From: Limnohabitans sp. Rim8
GTDB lineage: Bacteria; Pseudomonadota; Gammaproteobacteria; Burkholderiales; Burkholderiaceae_C
Assembly (NCBI GenBank): GCA_945897465.1
Contig: CAMDFK010000007.1
Location: 1 to 64,000 of the forward strand
DNA: 64,000 bases
Direction: 5' to 3'
Shown piece by piece: positions 62,157 to 64,000 of the stretch (positions within the stretch are counted from its first letter, which is position 1; every line of letters starts with the position of its first letter). The notes beneath the pieces are model-generated. The model was given only the letters and a program-made list of their open reading frames with translations, made no database searches and was not told the origin of the DNA. Both the position numbers and the translations under genes were made by a program.

Positions 62157-62783
62157 TCACGCCTTGGGCGCGTTTTGCCCGAGTGCGATCTTGAGCAGAT
62201 CGGCTACGGTGTTGGCGTTGAGCTTTTCCATGATGTTGGCGCGGTGCGCCTCCACCGTTTTGATGCTGATGCCCAGGTCGTCGGCGATCTGTTTGTTCAG
62301 GCGTCCCGCCACGATGCGTTCCAGCACCTGGGCTTCGCGCCCGGTGAGCTTGGACAGCAAAGCGTCTCGACTAGCCGCTTGTTGGTAATCGGAGAACGAG
62401 TCACGGGCTTCATCCAGCATGCGCTCGACCAAACTCAAAAGTTCTTCTTCCTTGAAGGGCTTTTGGATGAAATCCATGGCGCCTTTTTTCATGGTGTTCA
62501 CAGCCATGGGCACGTCGCCATGACCGGTGATGAACACGATAGGCAGGGGAGATTTGCGCTCAATCAGGCGGTCTTGCAACTCCAAGCCGGTCATGCCGCC
62601 CATGCGGATGTCGGCAATGAGGCAGGCCACTTCCCGCGGGTCGTAGCGGCTGATGAAAGATTCGGCGCTGTCAAAACAGCGCACTCGGTAGTCTTTGCCC
62701 TCGAGCAACCACTGCAAGGAATCGCGCACGGCTTCGTCGTCATCGACCACATAAACCGTGCCTTTTTTTGGTATCAAACTCAT
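62157..62783 (-). CDS. FixJ/TtrR-like response regulator
   Basis: A 208-residue two-domain regulator. The receiver has VYVVDDDEAVRDSLQWLL and the Asp58 in CLIADIRMGGMTG, with Lys in FIQKPFKEEEL. The C-terminal LuxR-type helix-turn-helix has LTGREAQVLERIVAGRLNKQ followed by IADDLGISIKTVEAHR. It is transcribed with, and 28 bp downstream of, the PAS kinase. The partner pair resembles FixL/FixJ, TtrS/TtrR and DctS/DctR systems; the target is unknown. Confidence 0.9.
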   Translation of the reverse strand: MSLIPKKGTVYVVDDDEAVRDSLQWLLEGKDYRVRCFDSAESFISRYDPREVACLIADIRMGGMTGLELQDRLIERKSPLPIVFITGHGDVPMAVNTMKKGAMDFIQKPFKEEELLSLVERMLDEARDSFSDYQQAASRDALLSKLTGREAQVLERIVAGRLNKQIADDLGISIKTVEAHRANIMEKLNANTVADLLKIALGQNAPKA

Positions 62784-62811
62784 TCATTTACCCCAGTGGG
62801 TTGTGGTGTGG

Positions 62812-64000
62812 TCAATGGCTTTCGACCGGTATCCAAAAGGAGAATCGACAACCTGTGACCTCCGACGAATTGTAGAGGTTCTCGGAAGTGATCCTGCCAT
62901 GGTGGGATTCGATGATGCTGCGGCACAAGTTCAGGCCAATGCCCATGCCCTCCACCTTCGTTGAGAAAAAGGCTTCGAAGACCCGTTCGGTGTCCTGCTC
63001 GGCTAAACCTTGCCCAGTATCGGACACCGAAAACTCGACCACGGCTTGTTGGTCAATTTGCTTGGGCACGATGCGCAACTCGACCTGCCGCTGCCCAGCC
63101 GGGCGCTGGGCGTTGTCGATCGATTCGGCGGCGTTTTTCATCAGGTTGATCAGCACCTGCTCGATCAGGATCGGGTCCACCATCAACTGGGGAAGTCGAG
63201 CGGCCACATGGTGGGTCAGTCGTACGTTGCGTCTGCGCATTTCGATCTCGGCCAATTCCAATGACTCACTGACCATGGCCGAGACGTCTGACAACGTGCG
63301 GTTGGGCTCGCTGCGTTTGACGAAGCTGCGGATGCGCAAAATGATTTGCCCCGCCCGCTGGGCTTGGCGGGCGGTTTTGTCCAGCGCAGACAGCAGGTCC
63401 TCTTCATTGACCTGTTTGGACTGGATGCGAGAAATCATGCCGCTGCAGTAATTGCTGATGGCGGTCAAAGGTTGGTTGAGTTCATGAGCCACGCTCGAGG
63501 CCATTTCTCCCATGGTGATCAAGCGGCTGGCGGTCTGTGCGCGTTCAGCTTGCTGAGCCGCTAATTCTTCTGCTTGGCGGCGCGGAGTGATGTCGCTGGC
63601 AATCACCATTTGCGCCAGACGCCCGTCAGCCCAATTGATATAGCGTGAGCGCACTTCCAACCATTTGTTCAGTTCAGGGACAAAAATTTCTGCGTTTTTC
63701 GAGATGGACACCGTCAAGCTCTCGGTCGGCAAGCCAGCCATGTCGTCAACATCATCAGAGATTTTTTCACCGCTGTAGGCGCCGGCTTGCTGTACCAGTC
63801 GCAAATGACCCTCGGTATTTTGGCCAAACCACAAGCGGTAGAGTTTGTTGGCAAACAGCAGTTCATGGCTGCCCAGAGGGGCCACCGAAACCGAGGCGTC
63901 CAGGGCTTCCAGCACGATGGTGAAGCGTTCGTGGGCGTTGGCCAATTGCTGTCGGATTCTGTTGGGCTCAGTGATGTCGGTCATCGAGGTCATCCAACCC
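62812..64000 (-). CDS. PAS-domain sensor histidine kinase, C-terminal part
   Basis: The 3' part of a histidine kinase whose start lies beyond the right edge; the frame is open to base 64000. The first visible residues, GWMTSMTDITEP, are the end of an upstream PAS domain, so at least one more sensor domain exists. A second PAS domain follows (FTIVLEALDASVSVA to VIASDITPRRQ), then the phospho-acceptor His in SSVAHELNQPLTAISNY and the ATPase boxes (NLMKNAAESIDN, VSDTGQGLAE, GMGIGLNLCRSI). It pairs with the FixJ-like regulator 28 bp downstream. Confidence 0.9.
   Translation of the reverse strand, partial: GWMTSMTDITEPNRIRQQLANAHERFTIVLEALDASVSVAPLGSHELLFANKLYRLWFGQNTEGHLRLVQQAGAYSGEKISDDVDDMAGLPTESLTVSISKNAEIFVPELNKWLEVRSRYINWADGRLAQMVIASDITPRRQAEELAAQQAERAQTASRLITMGEMASSVAHELNQPLTAISNYCSGMISRIQSKQVNEEDLLSALDKTARQAQRAGQIILRIRSFVKRSEPNRTLSDVSAMVSESLELAEIEMRRRNVRLTHHVAARLPQLMVDPILIEQVLINLMKNAAESIDNAQRPAGQRQVELRIVPKQIDQQAVVEFSVSDTGQGLAEQDTERVFEAFFSTKVEGMGIGLNLCRSIIESHHGRITSENLYNSSEVTGCRFSFWIPVESH

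Overview
The window looks like chromosomal DNA of a betaproteobacterium of the order Burkholderiales, most likely Comamonadaceae and possibly a freshwater Limnohabitans- or Rhodoferax-like organism. The reasons are uniformly GC-rich coding sequence, Bug/TctC-type solute receptors, a sigma-70 with a Lys/Ala/Pro-rich N-terminal extension, an RpoD-EnvZ/OmpR-BdhA-RelA neighbourhood, and a protocatechuate 4,5-cleavage (lig) operon of the comamonad type. The genus is inference; no rRNA gene is present to settle it.

Layout. 0-8 kb: the 3' end of tsaD, an orphan branched-chain-type receptor, a pdxA-like/TctC pair divergent from a GntR regulator with a perfect palindrome between them, an MFS carrier and an M81 peptidase. 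8-13 kb: a C45-type amidohydrolase/acyltransferase, an operon of transglutaminase-like, unknown and esterase genes, an MBL-fold hydrolase cut by an in-frame stop, and a hydratase. 13-21 kb: a split SOS module (umuD-cho at one LexA box, umuC alone at another) around a small-gene region with an HNH protein, two toxin-antitoxin pairs of mixed families, a SOUL protein and a TerB-like protein, followed by a HepT/MntA pair. 21.8-29.8 kb: a LysR regulator and a protocatechuate 4,5-cleavage operon (ligJ-K-I-A-B-C-transporter). 29.8-34.7 kb: another MFS carrier, a shikimate dehydrogenase, a beta-hydroxyacid dehydrogenase, diacylglycerol kinase and an aldo-keto reductase. 34.7-38.8 kb: a 3-hydroxybenzoate/gentisate operon. 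40.5-46.6 kb: a complete Mrp-type cation/proton antiporter operon with A and B fused. 46.7-64 kb: paaZ, a methyltransferase, a Cys-cluster protein, rpoD, an envZ-ompR-bdhA group, an esterase, relA, tRNA-Val(GAC), an M3 oligopeptidase, folD, and a FixJ/TtrR-like regulator with its partial PAS kinase.

How it fits together. The 22-39 kb stretch is a catabolic region. Protocatechuate is opened by LigAB and taken to pyruvate and oxaloacetate by LigC, LigI, LigJ and LigK. 3-Hydroxybenzoate is converted to gentisate and then to fumarate and pyruvate. Nearly all the longer gaps inside these two operons carry one family of GC-rich, inverted-repeat elements; the family is otherwise seen only once, between a hydratase gene and umuD. 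The damage-response genes and the three toxin-antitoxin pairs at 13-22 kb form the most variable-looking part.

I did not find a clear phage, an IS element, a CRISPR array or a defence island. The most unusual items are the repeat family, the hybrid toxin-antitoxin pairs with a start-codon palindrome, the split LexA-controlled polymerase V genes with a flavin-type gene attached, the interrupted MBL-fold gene, and the small unknown/transglutaminase operon.
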